Shown: positions 62,053 to 64,000 of the stretch, piece by piece
How the letters are laid out: every line of letters begins with the position of its first letter
How positions within the stretch are numbered: position 1 is the first letter of the stretch
Assembly: GCA_019261985.1 (NCBI GenBank)
Contig: JAFAQY010000100.1
Coordinates: forward strand, 19,906 to 83,905
DNA length: 64,000 nt
DNA from: Bryobacterales bacterium
Lineage (GTDB): Bacteria > Acidobacteriota > Terriglobia > Bryobacterales > Bryobacteraceae
Direction: 5' to 3'
The notes under the pieces: generated by a model
The model's input: only the letters and a program-made list of their open reading frames with translations
Database searches by the model: none
Told to the model about the DNA's origin: nothing
Program-made: the position numbers and the translations under genes

Positions 62053-63615
62053 ATGGCCACTTTAGCGACATCCGTTCACGCATTTTCAAATGAACCCCTG
62101 ATCGATTTCCGCCGCGAGGAGAATGCACGGCGTATGCGCGCGGCGATCCAAAGAGCACGCGGCGAACTGGGGCGCGAGTACGATCTGGCAATCGGCGCGC
62201 GGCGCGTGCGGACCACCGAAAAGATCCGGTCGCTCAACCCGGCTCACCCGGCGGAAGTTGTGGGAATTCATCAAAAGGCGGGTCACGATCAGATCGAGCC
62301 GGCGATGCAGGCCGCGCTAGCCGCGTTCGAGAGCTGGAAGAATGTTCCCGCAACTGAACGGGCGGACCTGATCTTCAGGCTTGCGGACATTCTGCGTACG
62401 CGTAAGTTCGAGTTCAATGCCTGGCTTGTCCTCGAAGTCGGCAAGAATTGGGACGAGGCCGAAGCCGATACATGCGAGGCGATCGACTTTTGCGAGCTAT
62501 ATGCCCGCACCGCTTTGCGAATGGACGCGGCCGAACCGGTGGTGCAATTGCCGGGTGAACGCGACACGCTGCGTTATCTTCCGTTGGGTGTCGGAGCCGT
62601 CATCGCGCCGTGGAATTTTCCGCTCGCGATCCTGTGCGGCATGACGGTTGCTTCTATCGTCTCCGGGAACACTGTAATTTTGAAGCCTTCCAGCGATTCG
62701 CCCACCATCGCGGCGAAGCTGTTTGAGGCGTTGCAGGAAGCCGGACTCCCCGATGGAGTGGTCAATTTCTGCCCGGGTTCCGGCGCGACGTTCGGCCATG
62801 GAATCGTCGAGCACCCACGCACGCGGTTCATCGCGTTCACGGGCTCACGCGATGTGGGTCTGGATATCCACCTCCGCGCCGCTCACACGCAACCAGGCCA
62901 AATTTGGATCAAGCGGACGATTTTGGAGATGGGCGGCAAGGATTCCATCGTGGTGGATGCGGACGCAAATCTCGATGCGGCAGTGGAAGGGATCGCGGTC
63001 TCGTCGTTCGGATTTCAGGGCCAAAAGTGCTCGGCATGCTCCCGCGCCATCGTTGACGAAGGGGTTTACGACGAGTTCTTGGAAAAGGTGAAGGCCCGGG
63101 TGCAGCAGATCCGCATCGGAGATCCTCTGGAGAACGTCTACATGGGCCCCGTGATCAACGACGGCGCAATGAAGTCGATTTTAAAATACATCGACATCGG
63201 CAAGCGCGAGGGCCGGCTGATTACGGGCGGAGCGCATGCCGGCGGCGACGGCTATTTTATCCAGCCGACCGTAATCGCCGACGTTTCCCCGAGTGCGCGT
63301 TTGGCGCAGGAAGAGATCTTTGGCCCGGTTCTGGCCGTAATCAAATCGAAAGACTTCGAGGACGGACTCCGTATTGCCAACAACACCGAATACGGGCTAA
63401 CCGGCGCGGTGTACACCAGTTCGGCTGACAAGATCGAACGCGCCAAACGCGATTTCCACGTCGGCAACCTGTACGTGAACCGCAAATGCACGGGCGCCGT
63501 GGTCGGAGCGCATCCGTTCGGCGGGTTCAACATGTCGGGCACGGATTCCAAAGCCGGCGGAACGGATTACTTGTATTTGTTCACTCAGGCAAAGTCAATT
63601 GGCGAGCGGTTGTAG
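62053..63615 (+). CDS. rocA: 1-Pyrroline-5-carboxylate dehydrogenase
   Basis: A 520-residue aldehyde dehydrogenase that oxidises glutamate semialdehyde to glutamate in proline and arginine catabolism. Motifs: GAVIAPWNFPLAI, LEMGGKDSIVVDADAN with the general-base Glu, FQGQKCSACSR with the nucleophilic Cys, and EEIFGPVLAV. The N-terminal FRREENARRMRAAI and the GTDYLYLFTQAKSIGERL end fit the RocA/PruA group. Confidence 0.92.
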   Translation: MATLATSVHAFSNEPLIDFRREENARRMRAAIQRARGELGREYDLAIGARRVRTTEKIRSLNPAHPAEVVGIHQKAGHDQIEPAMQAALAAFESWKNVPATERADLIFRLADILRTRKFEFNAWLVLEVGKNWDEAEADTCEAIDFCELYARTALRMDAAEPVVQLPGERDTLRYLPLGVGAVIAPWNFPLAILCGMTVASIVSGNTVILKPSSDSPTIAAKLFEALQEAGLPDGVVNFCPGSGATFGHGIVEHPRTRFIAFTGSRDVGLDIHLRAAHTQPGQIWIKRTILEMGGKDSIVVDADANLDAAVEGIAVSSFGFQGQKCSACSRAIVDEGVYDEFLEKVKARVQQIRIGDPLENVYMGPVINDGAMKSILKYIDIGKREGRLITGGAHAGGDGYFIQPTVIADVSPSARLAQEEIFGPVLAVIKSKDFEDGLRIANNTEYGLTGAVYTSSADKIERAKRDFHVGNLYVNRKCTGAVVGAHPFGGFNMSGTDSKAGGTDYLYLFTQAKSIGERL

Positions 63616-63655
63616 CTGGAACGCGATCTGTAGATATTCCACAAAGGTCGTCTAC

Positions 63656-64000
63656 TCAGACTTCCAAAATCACCGGCATAATCAGCGGCCGCCGCTGGGT
63701 ATGCTTGCTGATGTAGCGCTTCAAATCGGCGCGGATCTTTTCCTGCATTACGCCCCAATCTCCACGCTCCTCTGGCGATGAATTCTCTAGAGTCTTCAAC
63801 ACCACCAGCCGCGCCTCCTTCAATACTCCGCCGCTGTCCTCCAGCGACATAAACCCGCGGCTGACGATTTCCGGTAATACCTCGCTGCGGCCGGTCGCCT
63901 TGTTGATGGCGATAATCGGGAGCACGAAACCGTCTTCGGAGAGGTGGCGGCGGTCGCGAATAACGATGTCTTCCACCACTTCATCCAGACTGCCGGAATC
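63656..64000 (-). CDS. rnj: Ribonuclease J, C-terminal part (gene leaves at the right edge)
   Basis: The minus-strand frame is open to the right edge and ends at 63656. It reads VIRDRRHLSEDGFVLPIIAIN, EVLPEIVSRGFMSLEDSGGVLKEARLV, RADLKRYISKHTQRRPLIMPVILEV, the C-terminal domain of RNase J, an RNA-processing exo/endonuclease. The metallo-beta-lactamase domain is outside the window. Confidence 0.88.
   Translation of the reverse strand, partial: DSGSLDEVVEDIVIRDRRHLSEDGFVLPIIAINKATGRSEVLPEIVSRGFMSLEDSGGVLKEARLVVLKTLENSSPEERGDWGVMQEKIRADLKRYISKHTQRRPLIMPVILEV

Overview
The window reads as a chromosomal segment of a high-GC, Gram-negative soil acidobacterium of the Bryobacterales/Solibacter type. 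The evidence is gene-family content, not a database search: a TIGR03435-type protein (22407-23318), a VWFA-related TIGR03436-type protein (11581-12717), an NHL-repeat protein with a TIGR03437-type C-terminus (18365-21529), an Oar-like carboxypeptidase-regulatory/TonB receptor (14439-17858), a DUF4331-TPR-HEAT group, Uma2 nuclease-fold proteins and many secreted enzymes. The outer membrane is supported by two TonB receptors and LolA.

Layout. 1-4.4 kb: NAD salvage (pncB end, pncA), Uma2, M28 peptidase, DMT transporter. 4.4-6.6 kb: paired half-size EamA/SMR-like proteins, a methyltransferase and a broken Uma2 gene. 6.6-9.4 kb: cobalamin riboswitch, BtuB-like receptor and a divergent CobS-like membrane protein. 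9.4-11.6 kb: molybdenum cofactor genes moeA-moaC-mogA, overlapping. 11.6-21.5 kb: VWFA protein, MocR-like regulator, large TonB receptor, small monooxygenase-like protein with a zinc ribbon, NHL protein. 21.7-22.0 kb: a self-contained transcription unit (promoter, very long Shine-Dalgarno, 20-codon ORF, intrinsic terminator), then a hairpin array and rpmE. 22.4-25.1 kb: TIGR03435 protein, secreted HpcH/HpaI aldolase-like protein, eroded DUF433/DUF5615 module. 25.1-31.1 kb: F1Fo ATP synthase operon b'-b-delta-alpha-gamma-beta-epsilon on the minus strand (a and c subunits absent here). 31.15-34.58 kb: a small island bounded by a 20-bp direct repeat, one copy being the 3' end of tRNA-His. 34.6-46.7 kb: ubiD, SDR, LssY-domain protein, tRNA-Gly, Nramp transporter, isochorismatase-like hydrolase, PolX/PHP-like protein with a degenerate palm, HEAT-TPR-DUF4331 group. 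46.9-54.8 kb: orphan antitoxin, rpmB, pyridoxamine-oxidase-like protein, ssb, isocitrate/isopropylmalate dehydrogenase-like gene, acyl-CoA ligase, a second isochorismatase-like protein, LMW phosphatase, epimerase, tRNA-Lys, SDR. 55-64 kb: LigM/DesA-like O-demethylase, pabA-pabB (folate), secreted propeller proteins, msrB, lolA, proline-catabolic aldehyde dehydrogenase and the 3' end of a ribonuclease J gene.

Three patterns stand out. First, the tRNA-His-bounded 3.4-kb island has no visible integrase and carries unrecognised, probably beta-rich proteins, one ending in a PASTA domain. Second, the ~220-nt RNA at 21.75-21.98 kb begins with a stretch able to pair with about 20 nt of the 16S rRNA 3' end, and can fold so that the SD and start codon are sequestered by sequence just after the stop codon. 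Third, two families of small palindromic repeats sit exactly at gene junctions, and in several cases inside reading frames (pabB, the start of the glutamine cyclotransferase gene, the signal peptide of the TPR protein, the 3' end of the DMT transporter gene).
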